A DNA stretch of 26,032 nucleotides. Origin: Amphimedon queenslandica (lineage: Eukaryota; Porifera; Demospongiae; Haplosclerida; Niphatidae). Positions within the stretch are counted from its first letter, which is position 1. Every line of letters begins with the position of its first letter. The notes beneath the pieces were generated by a model. The model was not told the DNA's origin. It ran no database searches and saw only the letters and a program-made list of their open reading frames with translations. The stretch is taken from NCBI RefSeq assembly GCF_000090795.2, contig NW_003546243.1, positions 45,185-71,216 of the forward strand, in the 5' to 3' direction. Of this stretch, positions 1 to 9,706 are shown one piece after another. A program made the position numbers and the translations under genes.

Positions 1-1
1 A

Positions 2-250
2 GAGGTACTTAACTGGTACAGAAACAGTTCACACTTCATCAAAACTCTCAAATTTTCTGAAGGACCCACGGAATCACGCATGCCAGTAGTGGGCAATAAT
101 GAAGCATCATATAGTTCCTGGGGAATACAGCATTTCTTACCTCACACTGTGTTATTCACTGACACGAGAGCTACACAATATGTTCAAGACAATTGCATGT
201 GCTTACGTATCAGTATACAATCCAACAAAGGATTAATGCGGTACTTTTGA
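2..250 (+). CDS. C-terminal fragment of a MATH (TRAF-C) domain protein, 3' end of gene
   Basis: The frame starting at base 2 is open from the window edge and ends at TGA 248-250, giving 82 residues. It begins with E-V-L-N-W and runs through H-F-I-K-T-L-K-F to A-T-Q-Y-V-Q-D-N-C-M-C-L-R-I. The order 'LNW ... H ... TQY..DNC..(I/L)R' is the same as in each of the six MATH repeats of the large protein at 9707-13126 (for example L-N-W ... N-T-Q-Y-L ... D-N-M-R-I-R). This is therefore the last half of a MATH domain and probably a paralogue of that gene. MATH domains bind peptide motifs of receptors or substrates. The start, and whether it carries a RING, lie outside the window. Identification as MATH is an inference from the internal match. 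Confidence 0.8.
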   Translation, partial: EVLNWYRNSSHFIKTLKFSEGPTESRMPVVGNNEASYSSWGIQHFLPHTVLFTDTRATQYVQDNCMCLRISIQSNKGLMRYF

Positions 251-364
251 TGTATGAATTATGACAATTATAATTTATAATTATTGCTGCTTTAGTAATT
301 GTACCTTATTATTTTTTCTATACTCATTTATAATGACTTGACTTTCAAGGTGTCAAAATGTTAA

Positions 365-553
365 ATTTTCAAAAGGGGTGATAAAGATTACACCTTATTT
401 GAGTGTAAGACATGGAATGATTTATTTAGATTTTTCTGGAACTATTATATTGATTGCTTTGACCAGAAAGTATATTTGGCTTTGCATGCAGCCAGGATTG
501 GATATAAAACTCTTCGGCAGGCTCGCTATGGACTAAGACAGACAAAGATATGA
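365..553 (+). other. Unassigned open segment, possible terminal exon
   Basis: A frame open from 365 to TGA 551-553 encodes about 62 residues with a protein-like composition (aromatic-rich start, then A-L-H-A-A-R-I-G-Y and R-Y-G-L-R-Q). It has no ATG. AG dinucleotides at 349-350 and 374-375 could be splice acceptors, so it could be the last exon of a gene whose other exons I cannot find, or an alternative 3' exon of the MATH gene that ends at 250. I do not recognise the family. It may also be chance. Confidence 0.25.
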
Positions 554-1883
554 GTTTATATTATTTCTGCTTTGCTTGCACTGTTACATATGTTTGAATA
601 ATAATTATGTATCATGTGTTCATAATGATAACAATAGACCTAATATTACAAAAACAAAAAGCATGTAGATCTAGTCAGCATAAATTAGCTTTATGTTTAT
701 TGAAAGATATTTCATCGTTAGAATTTTAGATGATTTACTGATTTGATTCAAGATGAACAGCACTGACGATAGGTCATGCCCAATAGTGACTGATGTCCAC
801 ACATTCATGGAGACACGTATCCTTTAGAGTAAATTTCTTCTTAGACTTATTGTGTGGGACTTCAATGCCAGTTAATTAGTGGTAAGGCCAATATGTGATT
901 ACCTGCTAGTTTGTTATAAAAAATGCTATCAGAGATTTTAGATTAAATGAACCGATAAGTTATGCAAAATAATTAGATTTGTGTAGACTCACATTGATCA
1001 CATGGATTGGTACAACCATAACAACTATTAGTTTGTTGTAGATCTATGCATTTCAACCTGAATCAATTTATATGATGATTGTAAATTATACTTTTGTTGA
1101 AGTTGTTGACAATTGGTTGGTCATGCCTGTGATTGGCATGGGTATAGTCTCACTGTCTCAGTGTTTGTCTGTCCATCACTCATAAATAATGGCAATGTTT
1201 TCCATTTCATGTTTTTTGTTTATTTCATTCCTCGAGGAAACCATAATGCCTGCTTTAGATATAGTTTTGTGTGTTTGTTTGTCTTGCTTTTTGTTTTTTG
1301 TTGTTTTTGGTCGGATTTGTAGTGTAACTTTAAACCTGAAGGATAATTGTTTTGAAAACTTTTCTATGTTCTTCATAACTCTGTGGGACATATGGAAGCA
1401 AATAACATGACTAGCAAACTAGCCGAAATCAACTTGATAATGTTGATAATGTGGAGATATGAATATAAGCCTATCTATTTTTATATATTATTGGTCATCA
1501 CGGTACTATGAGTAACTGCATCAATTCATGCATACAATACACCAATAACACTCTATTATTGTTTCCATTGTTATTTTAGTGTTGACTATGTGCTTTTAGG
1601 AGTTGCATCATTTCTAATGATAAATTATTTTGTTAGTCTAGAATAATAGATCTATTTGTAATTAGCTTTTCTACTGTTATAACACTAAACATTATTTGTA
1701 ATTTGCTCCAATTTACTTGAACAATGTCTTCTGCACAAAATATCATTACAAATTTGCTTATGGTAAATGATGATTTTTATGTAAAAATAATAATTCTAAC
1801 TTCTAACTGTAAAACTACTACAAAACTTACTACCAAAACAAACACTATAAGAATACAAAATCATGCAAATAACTATTGTTTGT
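554..1883. other. Intergenic region, nothing recognised
   Basis: AT-rich sequence with frequent stops in all frames. Short open frames around 1113-1410 are low-complexity (F/V/C-rich or K/N-rich), overlap each other on both strands and have no domain signature, so I do not call them. I see no inverted-repeat element or RNA gene here. Confidence 0.5.
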
Positions 1884-3531
1884 TTACTTGACATAAATCT
1901 CATATGATTGAAGTGGGATATCTTCACCACCGTATCCATCATTTGCACACACTCTCAATTCAATGTAATCAGTAATGGTAGCATTATCATAATCTCTGAA
2001 GAACCATGGAAGACTAGGATTTGTGCAACAAGGAGCTTCATTTTGAGGACAGTTATTTCCATCCCACAATGGATCAGCAGTGCTAAAAAATTGCCAATTT
2101 GGTGTTCCAGTTGTACCTGATTCACAGTAACTGTGATTTCCGACAAAACTCTGAACTGTATTACTTGCCCCAGTATTACAGGGACAGGCAGATAAATGAT
2201 AATTTGCACTAAACCCAGCTATATATGACCAGACATGTTGACGTGGTGACCCACGTGTAATACTGACTCCATCAATATAAGCACTATTAATATCATTGAT
2301 GTGAGTGTTGACTCCATCAGTTGTTCCCTTTTGATATCCCACTACTTTCCCACATATTTGACTATAACTGATACCATGCATTTGGAATATGTTAGACCTG
2401 CAACCAGCAGAATTACCCTCTCTCCTACAAACTCTTATTTCTCCATTGACCAGTGCTTCAAATCCAGATGGACAGCTCCCATTTGCATTAAGATAAGCTA
2501 TTCTTGTCCATCCTCCTTCTTGTCCGCACAGCTCTCCCATATTGCAGTAGATATTGCGATCATTAACATGATAGTAACCAGAAGAGCTGCATGGCTGAGC
2601 TGTTTTAATGTCTTTGCATGAAACAGCTTGAGAGGATCCATTTTGTATGTCTAGTATTTCATTGACTGTTAACAGTATGCTATTAAGAGCAGTAGCAGCT
2701 GGTATACTGATATCGTTAATAAGACTAGTGTTCAGGAACTGAAGCAGTTCATCTACAGAACTGTTGGTATTATTAGCATGTATCATAATCTGATGAATTA
2801 TGTGATTCAATGTATTCTGTATCAGTGAGAGATTACTGTTAGTGTTGACATTGTTTAGCTCTATCTGTTCTGTTAAGTTGTCAATTCTGTTTTGAAAAGT
2901 GAATGAGATATTATTTATTAAATTTTGAAGGAGGAGAAAATTTTGGTTCATCGTATCCTCTATCATTGACAGGTTACTATTAGCATTGTGGTCAATTATT
3001 TTTTCCTCCACATTATTCAATCGTGTTGAGATATTTGTAGTATCACAAAGTTCCAATAAGTTGTCTATTTTATTCCATATCAGGGACAGGTTGCTATTAA
3101 TAGCAGTCTGACCTGAAGTATTGGCAATATTGGTGGAGCCACCATTTTTGCTCGAATTGCTTGGGCTTGTAGTAACAAAAATGTCTTTTGATACCAAATC
3201 AAGCACAAGTAAAGCCACTAATAGGAATATTATTATCAGCAATAAAAATATTATAGCAACAAATGACTTCTTTCCTACAGCGTACTGCACTGGCTGTTGA
3301 GGAAACTTATTAGTGGCTTTAACAATAGCTTTTGGTAGTTGATAATCTATGAATTAAAAATTTTTAATAATCACTATAATAGACTATATTAGATCTACCT
3401 GAATAGTCATTAAGATATGAGTACATTGGATCTTCATTGCTCTTTACTACTGGTTGATAGGCTACATTTTGTTTTAGCTTCATTTCATTATCTGCTTCAC
3501 TTGAAGTTGTTAGCATTGTTTTGTTTTCCAT
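1884..3531 (-). CDS. Type II membrane protein with Asn-rich stalk and fibrinogen-like extracellular head
   Basis: Two exons on the minus strand: 3531-3399 and 3346-1884, with a 52-nt GT-AG intron, giving 531 residues. The start is the ATG at 3531-3529, with an in-frame TGA two codons upstream. Residues 1-71 are cytoplasmic. Residues about 72-96 are a long hydrophobic anchor (F-V-A-I-I-F-L-L-L-I-I-I-F-L-L-V). A stalk follows with three repeats of N-S-N-L-S-(L/M)-I about 60 residues apart, hydrophobic heptad spacing and many N-x-S/T sites, so it is probably a glycosylated coiled coil. From about 288 to the end is a Cys-rich domain opening with C-K-D-I and S-G-Y-Y, then C-N-M-G-E-L-C-G and G-G-W-T-R-I, which resembles the start of fibrinogen-related domains. 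Later motifs are D-P-L-W-D-G, E-A-P-C-C and I-E-L-R-V-C. The whole head is typical of uncharacterised sponge and cnidarian surface proteins rather than vertebrate fibrinogen. A ligand-binding or adhesion role is inferred only. Confidence 0.85.
3347..3398 (-). other. 52-nt intron of the fibrinogen-like gene
   Basis: On the minus strand the donor reads CAG|GTAGAT and the acceptor TTCATAG|ATTATC. Splicing joins TCA-G to AT-TAT in frame and links the upstream ATG to the long exon. Without it, exon 2 has no ATG before the membrane anchor. Confidence 0.8.
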
Positions 3532-4376
3532 CCTTCAACTACGCTAGCTGGCTTGCTTGTGGTTATGTTACCCATCTCTATTCTTCTTTATAATACCTGA
3601 AATTTGAGTTTATAAACTATTGAATATACATTGTTTTTACTTTTGCCATATCTTTGCTTTCATTTTGCACTGTTCAAACATACACCTATACTTGTACATA
3701 AATATATATTTTAATGATTACTGCTGTTTACTAATGTTTATCATGCTAACTATAGTTAATAAAAGCTCTTTTAACATTGATGTTTACCATAATGATAGTA
3801 AATTTAAGAGTTTGGCTAAATCATTGGTTTTAAATCAGGGCCTCATATAGAGCCTTGTTAATGCTATAAAAATGTAACTACTGAACCATTGTAGATCTAT
3901 TTTAACTTTTGTGTATTTAGAGCTGATTTTTTAAAACTGGTAATCTAATAGCCCTCCGGCAGTAATAACAAGATTTAAATTATTAGGTATACTTTGCAGA
4001 ATTCTCATTCTACTGGCAAAAGTATTTTGATAATGATATCTAGGACAAGGAGGATTCAGACTTTTTCAACACAGAAAATTTGATTTATTCTTTTTTCTGT
4101 TGGTAGTATAATGATACTACAAATAATAATGTCTACCATGATATCATGCCATTATAAATGAGCATAAGTACTGTAAGGATTATCTATGATAGTATTAATT
4201 ATTATGCTGTAAGGCGCACCATAGGGCGCACCTCAGTTTCGGCGGCACACCTCATTAGCGCGCTGCGCTGCATCCATCATAGATTTTATAACTACGTATG
4301 ATGCCTCAAGTGACCGCCTATTCCATGGCTTGATGATAAAAAGGGCCAAGATAATAGATTCTAAATTCGTAAAATC
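3532..4376. promoter_or_regulatory. Divergent intergenic region with CG-rich patch
   Basis: This 845-bp region separates two divergently transcribed genes (fibrinogen-like on minus, PX/SH3 on plus). Most is AT-rich. At about 4211-4274 there is a sharply CG-rich patch containing two copies of GGCGCACC-type sequence and the palindromic AGCGCGCT, about 100-165 bp upstream of the PX/SH3 start codon. Its position suggests a core promoter element for that gene; this is inference. The open frame at 3620-3850 is judged non-coding. Confidence 0.35.
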
Positions 4377-7300
4377 ATGTCTAAAGTGTCGATCAATCGA
4401 TATGTAGTTCAAGCTAAACTATTAGGAGAAGAAGATGCATCCTGCAAAAACAAAGTAAGTTTTTTCATAATATCTGTTCTCATTTTATCTAAAGTGCAGA
4501 GACAAGAATATGCTATTGCTGTCACTTTATCTGATGAAAGCCATTACACAATTTATCGATCACTAGAAGCTATTGCTAAGTTTCAGGCAATTATTACCAT
4601 TAATGCATTAGATCTATATAATATTTTGTAGAAGACGCTTCTAAAACAGTTTCCAATTGAGGCTGGTTATTTCAATGAGCATGAGAGAATTATTCCAGAT
4701 TGCCCAATAAAGAAAACCATTTTTGGTGTTCAGCGTATACAAAAAAATGACAGTACCTTTGAAAGGCATCTTAAGACTTATATTAAAGTATTTTTTATAT
4801 TATGAGTATACTTTTCATATAACATAGGCATTACCAGCACTACCAAGCCGCCTGGTGAAAAGCAAGGATTTTATTTCTTTTTTTGCACTTCACTCTTGCG
4901 ATATGATGCTACCTGCTGAGAAGTAAGTTATTAGCCAGTTAACAATTATATGCATCTCTTATTGCTAATCGGAAAAAGGAAGAAGAATAAAAAGGAATTA
5001 AATCAATGCAGTGAGTCAAATTTGAATGAGATTTTGTTTTCTATTGGTTATTATACAGGCTTCACAAGTGATGGTGAAATCAGTAATCCTATTTGTTTGA
5101 AGGCATGCTATTGCATCACGGACTTTAAGTCATCACAAAATAATGGGCAAAGATTAAGTTTAAAATCAGGCTCAGTTGTTCATATTGTTCAAAAAGATAA
5201 ATCAGGTAATGCAGTGTTTCCCACAAAGTAAGCTATGTGAGCTAAACAGCATGCTTCATGACAACAATTTGAAGCAACTTTATAAGTTCATTAAAAAATT
5301 CAATTTGTCATTTCAAACTTAATATACAAGATTAGAAGATGTATATGCATCAAAAAAATTATAAAAATAGACAATTTTATCCTAGCTATTTTTGATGAAA
5401 TTTGCCTTAAAGTACAGTGTTATTAGCCAGATTTTGGAGCAAATTTAAAAATATGTAAAAAGTCCAATTTTGATTGGAATCAATTCAAACTTGATATACA
5501 ATATTAGAATATGTATGTGTAGCCTAGAAAGGAAGTACGAAAGTGAAAATTTTCATTGTAATATTTGTCAAAATACCTGGGTCTTTGACTCAATTTTTGA
5601 CAAACTTGACAATCAATGACAAAAAGCTGCATGAGTATTGTGTCAAAATTGTGTGGAAAACTCTTAAGTATTTGCTGTAATTTAATCTTGCTTTCTGCTG
5701 TTTGCCATGATAAAAACACACAATTTAATTTCATAAATCAGTGGATACATCAATTGCTCACAACAACACTCAAATTTGCTTTATGAGCACAAAATGCTAA
5801 ATACAAATCCTGTAAATATTTATATTATTATTTGATGAAGCCTACATACACACACACATAAGCAGTATACAGGATAAGCATCTATTATATCTGATCTGTA
5901 TAGGGTGGTGGTTAGTAGAGTGCAGTGGTACACTTGGATGGGCACCTGCTTCTTATCTTATACCAGTAGATGAAGATGATGAGACTGGTGACAGTGATGA
6001 TCTTTTCCAAAGTGAAAAAGGTTAAAATGATAGATGCATGTGCATAGTAGATAGCAGTAAAATAACTTTTTGTTTAGTTGGCAAACGGTTTATCAGTACA
6101 ACTTCCTATGAAGCATGCTATGATGATGAGCTGAGCTTTGATGCAGGAGCTATTGTTCGTCTTATAAGGGAAAGTGAAAATGGTTGGTGGTTTGTTCATT
6201 ATAATGGCAGGGAAGGATTTGTTCCTGGAACCCTTTTTAAAACCTTTGATAAAAGACAGGCATCAGTTTATGTGGAAAGAGTAATGATATTATAATACTT
6301 ATATATATAGATAATGACTAATAATTGCTATAGATTAAACTGAGCATAAATAGAAGAAGAAGTACTTGTGTTCCAGGCACTATGTAAGTATAAGCTTTAA
6401 ACTAATGATACATTTATTTTGTTGCCTATTTGATTTCTAGACAATACAATGAAAGGAGAGGTAACAAAAAAATTGAACATGTAGAAAATCATTAATAATT
6501 ATTAGGTAGCTCCCATGAGATTATGCTATATGAATGTATGGCAAAGTTTGTTGGACAAGCAGATCAGTATCAGATTTCATTAAGGCGAGGAGCTAGTGTT
6601 ACTGTGATTGAGAAGAAAGAGTCCGGCTGGTGGTATGTGCAAGATGAGCATGGCAGAGTAGGATGGGCTCCTGCTAGCCATCTTAAAGTTATTTTTGATG
6701 ATTCCATAGCTGATGAAGATCAAGATGAATTTGGTGAGTGTATCAAATAAATGTTTTATATAATTCAATATAATAATTGTATCAGACTCAGTAGATCATG
6801 GGCTATATAAAGTTTTGCATTCTTATGAAAGTCAACTGCACAATCAAAGACAATCTTTTATGTCAGGAGATATAGTAACGGTCATCAATAAAGTTGACAA
6901 ACGACATTGGAGGGTAAAGAGAATTATGGATCCTTCTCAGGAGGGTGTCATACCACCATCATTTCTAATCTCCTGTGATGGCCACCAGGAAGGTACAAAA
7001 TTCAGTATGATGTGTCCCTTGTCTTTATGTTAGAGAAGACCCTGCTACTTCTATAGCTAGTGACGGTGAAAATAAAATGACCACTGATGAATGCTATGAA
7101 GTAATTGCTGACTACATTAAGCAATCTGTTAATGAACTAACAGTCTATGAAGGAGAAGTGGTTTGTGTTATTGACAATTCTGATGAAAGTAAATGTAGTG
7201 TGAATACTGGTAATTCTAAAAGCTGTTGCATTACAGATGATTGGTATGTGAGTACTGATGAACAAGAAGGGTGGCTTCCTGCATCAATACTCCAACCACT

Positions 7301-7542
7301 GAATGATTTAGACAAGTCCAGTTGTGAATCTGATGATGAATTTAAAACAACAGGTAAACTAAAATGTATTGATTTTTCAATTTGTATGAGCTAGTAAAAT
7401 TCCTTTAGATAATAACAAACACAATGAGCCAAAGAATTCTGGCAGTTCTATAAGTAGTAAGTTAATTTTTTAATTCTTAATATTTATTATTATCATACTA
7501 GTTTGTGCTTTAAAATTTCAAGACGAAGCCCATGAAAGTTAA
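4377..7542 (+). CDS. p47phox/Tks-type adaptor: PX domain plus five SH3 domains
   Basis: My 14-exon model keeps frame throughout: 4377-4454, 4500-4586, 4632-4787, 4828-4922, 5069-5205, 5904-6020, 6078-6280, 6334-6383, 6441-6460, 6506-6733, 6786-6992, 7036-7353, 7409-7456, 7523-7542 (587 residues). PX is residues about 8-138; it contains Y-R-S-L-E, then K-T-L-L-K-Q-F-P-I-E-A-G and R-I-I-P, which closely follow the p47phox/Tks PX core, and ends with a D-F-I-S-F-F helix. SH3-1 (about 148-206), SH3-2 (228-283) and SH3-3 (321-375) each have the G-W-W and (G-W/G-F)-x-P-x-(S/T)-x-L signatures. SH3-4 (398-453) and SH3-5 (479-545) are divergent. Such proteins bind phosphoinositides and Pro-rich partners and organise NADPH oxidase or podosome complexes. 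PX plus five SH3 matches the Tks5 count; p47phox has two. Exon 5 could instead begin at 5012, and the last exon at 7502, both in frame. Confidence 0.85.
4587..4631 (+). other. 45-nt GC-AG intron
   Basis: Exon 2 ends TTTCAG and the intron begins GCAATT, ending TTTTGTAG. No GT donor gives a productive junction. Joining F-Q to K-T-L-L-K-Q-F-P reproduces the conserved F-x-K-T-L-x-x-x-F-P segment of p47phox-type PX domains, which supports a GC donor. Confidence 0.65.
5206..5903 (+). repeat. 698-nt intron carrying decayed 186-bp repeat monomers
   Basis: This is the longest intron of the PX/SH3 gene; it splits SH3-1 just before the G-W-W motif. From about 5265 to 5530 it holds roughly one and a half decayed copies of the repeat that forms the tandem array at 18560-19740, in the same orientation. 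Shared pieces include a 'gagcaa(a/c)tttaaaaa' segment, 'ccaattttgattg', 'tcaaactt...atacaa', and 'atgtatatgcatca' followed by 'aaaattataaaaat'. A minus-strand open frame at 5504-5734 lies within it and is judged spurious. Confidence 0.6.
6441..6460 (+). other. 20-nt micro-exon of the PX/SH3 gene
   Basis: This short exon lies between a TTTCTAG acceptor and a GAGAG|GTAACA donor. It adds only about seven residues (I-Q-Y-N-E-R-R) to the linker between SH3-2 and SH3-3. It is needed to restore frame between the exon ending at 6383 (phase 2) and the exon starting at 6506 (phase 1). The preceding exon (6334-6383) carries a basic R-R-R-S motif. Confidence 0.6.
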
Positions 7543-7734
7543 CAAAGAAGAGCAAATTACCACAATGCAATTTCTTTCCAATTAACACAAAAATTGAATA
7601 TAAGCATGAAATAGTTTTTCCTTTCTTGTAAAGCTGTATATTAAAATGCTATTTAGTGCATTACAATTTAGGAATGTTGCATCATAGATAATGGAGCATG
7701 CATGCATGCATGCGCATGCGATATGCAGCGACGC

Positions 7735-7774
7735 TGGTGGGTGGGGCTCAGCCCAAAGTGAGCCCCACCCACCA
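7735..7774. repeat. Perfect 16-bp inverted repeat with 8-nt loop
   Basis: The left arm 7735-7750 (TGGTGGGTGGGGCTCA) is the exact reverse complement of 7759-7774, around the loop GCCCAAAG. It is GC-rich in an AT-rich setting and follows a GCAT-repeat tract. It could be a transcribed hairpin, a protein-binding dyad or the core of a small element. It lies about 190 bp past the stop codon of the PX/SH3 gene. Confidence 0.8.
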
Positions 7775-8057
7775 AATGACCAAAAACCGCTAGTGCTGTC
7801 CACTCGTTCCGCCTCGAGGTCGTTCCGCCTCTTTGTAGCAAGACAAGTCTTTCGTCTTCAAGAATCAAGACTGCTTCTTATTTATTTGATGCTCTTGTAC
7901 TTTTTATGAGGTCAGTCTTAATCATACTGATATAGGTGCTACTTTTTTAGCAATAAAATTTAGTAAAAACAAATCAACAAACATTAACCTCTCATTAAGC
8001 TTGAGATTAAAAATAATTGGATGGAAGATATGGGCACAATGATTCATGCATGATCTA

Positions 8058-8631
8058 CCTTAAGGAGACAATTATTAGCGTGTACTTATTTTAGCGATTT
8101 TCATGAAACTGACATTTGGCTGGTACTTAATTTAGCGTTTTTGATCATTTGGTATTAATAACTTCTAGAAGAATTACTAAAGGGGCGAGCCTAAGCAAGC
8201 TATAGATTATGTGCTGTGATCTACATGTATGAGCAAGCAAAGCAATTACACAAGTCTAAATACACTAATACAGTAGATCTTGTTGCATTAATCTTGCTTA
8301 AATTGCTTCATCACTGACTCTGCAGCCATTAACATGTAAAGTTATCTTGCTTACAGTTAGAAGTAGTCACTGAACGGAGAAGATTGTCATCTGCTTTTTT
8401 AACCTAGGCTAACTACTAGAGAAGTCTTTGGACAGCAGTTTTATTAGTATTATCTTGCTGACCGTTTGCTGCAAGTAAGCTCAGACTTGCTGACGGCCAC
8501 CATTTTATTGATTGTGACCACACCCACTCTCAATGAAGAATTAAAATTAGCGCGGACTTAAGTTAACGATTTTTTTTTAAATCGCTAAAGTTTACTAAAT
8601 TAAATACCCGCAAACAATTGTCTCCTTAAGG
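8058..8631. mobile_element. 574-bp TIR element with TA target duplication (MITE-like)
   Basis: The left end CCTTAAGGAGACAATTATTA matches the reverse complement of the right end (AACAATTGTCTCCTTAAGG) closely over the terminal 17 bp. Similarity continues inward through TTAGCG-type and TTTAGCGATTT motifs. Both ends are flanked by TA (8056-8057 and 8632-8633), as expected for a Tc1/mariner-like target duplication. There is no transposase frame inside, so it would be non-autonomous. The left side also has an internal near-repeat of 'TACTTA(A/T)TTTAGCG'. Confidence 0.75.
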
Positions 8632-8884
8632 TATAACTAATGATTATTTATGTGACAGTGCATGTGTACCATCAGTGTGATGCATGTAGGTGGCTAGATG
8701 CCATCATGAGTGCCAGAGATAAGAAATCCTGACTTAAAAATTTCACTTAAATTTATGTTATAAACTGCTGAGCTATCTGATGTAATTAAAATAGCAACAA
8801 CAAACATGTATAAAGTGTGAGACAGTTAAAGACAAATATAAAAAACAACACTGTTGGACGAACTACGTGTATAATATAATAACC

Positions 8885-9010
8885 TAATTTTTTAGCCACT
8901 TCAAAAATTTGTTAAAAATTCAATTTTGATTAGAATCAGGTCAAAATTTCTGCACAACATAAGTGTATATGTACATGTATCCGAAAAATTTATGAAGATG
9001 AGATTTTTTG
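8885..9010 (+). repeat. Decayed partial copy of the 186-bp repeat
   Basis: It shares 'cacttcaaaaatttgttaaa', 'caattttgattagaatca', 'tttctgcacaacataag' and a following 'tgtatatgtacatgtatc' with the monomers at 18560-19740, in the same orientation. Confidence 0.6.
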
Positions 9011-9334
9011 AATGATCATTGCAAAAGCTAATAACAATTAACAAATAATAGATCAATATAGGTTAGATGAAATAAATAATTTTAATTTAGAAATAGAGAC
9101 ATAGAGGACGGGAGAGAGTTCCATTGATGCTTGATGGGAAAAAAGAGTGAAGAAAGGACGAGGATTTGCAGATGATTTTTTAAGATTGCCTTGATAATTT
9201 AAGCAGAGAGAGTAAAGAGAAGGAGCAGATGGAATTAGAGGATGAGACAGTCAGAAAAACATGTTTTCTTTAATTTTAAACAAAGTAATAAGTTTGAATC
9301 CTAAGCGACGTTGTGCTAAAGTAATAAGAGAAAA

Positions 9335-9600
9335 CTATTTCTCTCCTTTTCAATTTTGGCAAAATTTGCCCCAAGACCTTATAGGGACTTTGACCAATTT
9401 TGAAGCAACTTCAAAAATTCAGTTGTAAAAATCTAATTTTGATCGAAATTAGTTCAAACTTTCTACACAACATAAGTACATTATGTGTATTAAAAAATTT
9501 ACTGCCATTTTTGTTGAAATACTTTGTACTCTAATAGTACAGGGTCTTTGGTCCAGTTTTTGAGCAAATTCAAAAATTCATTTTTGCTACGCAAACTAAA
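9335..9600 (+). repeat. About 1.5 decayed copies of the 186-bp repeat upstream of the RING-MATH gene
   Basis: It contains 'ttttcaattttggcaaaatt', 'gaagcaacttcaaaaattca', 'actttctacacaacataag' and a second start at 'gtacagggtctttggtcca', all matching the 18560-19740 array in order and orientation. It ends about 100 bp before the start codon of the RING-MATH gene, so it may lie in that gene's 5' intron or promoter. Confidence 0.65.
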
Positions 9601-9694
9601 TACATTTACATGTATGTGTTACTTGTTTTGTACATTGCATACATTAAAATTTTGTGTATAAAACTATTAAATTTTCCTATTTTATAGCTCTGTT

Positions 9695-9704
9695 TTCTTT
9701 TTAG
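9695..9704 (+). other. Likely 5'-UTR splice acceptor of the RING-MATH gene
   Basis: A pyrimidine-rich run (CTCTGTTTTCTTTTTAG) ends at 9704, two bases before the ATG at 9707. This looks like the 3' end of an intron in the 5' UTR. The upstream non-coding exon was not identified. Confidence 0.5.
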
Positions 9705-9706
9705 AT

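Larger units (their letters stand above)
7543..9706. other. Intergenic region rich in repeats
   Basis: Between the PX/SH3 gene and the RING-MATH gene. It holds a GCAT-rich tract (about 7694-7720), a long hairpin (7735-7774), a 574-bp TIR element (8058-8631), and decayed 186-bp repeat segments (8885-9010 and 9335-9600). A possible AATAAA for the upstream gene lies at 7952-7957, rather far from its stop codon. Open frames at 7582-7909 on both strands come from the hairpin sequence and are not called. Confidence 0.5.

Noticed and set aside
1113-1410. Overlapping short open frames on both strands
   Set aside because: Low-complexity translations rich in F, V, C or K, N; no domain, no splice context, and the two strands compete for the same bases.
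3620-3850. A 76-codon plus-strand frame between two genes
   Set aside because: Composition follows AT-rich background, with no recognisable motif or neighbouring exon.
5504-5734. A minus-strand frame of 76 codons
   Set aside because: It lies inside the intron of the PX/SH3 gene and in decayed repeat sequence.
7582-7909. Several frames on both strands around the hairpin
   Set aside because: They are produced by the GC-rich inverted repeat and the GCAT tract, which are open on both strands by symmetry.
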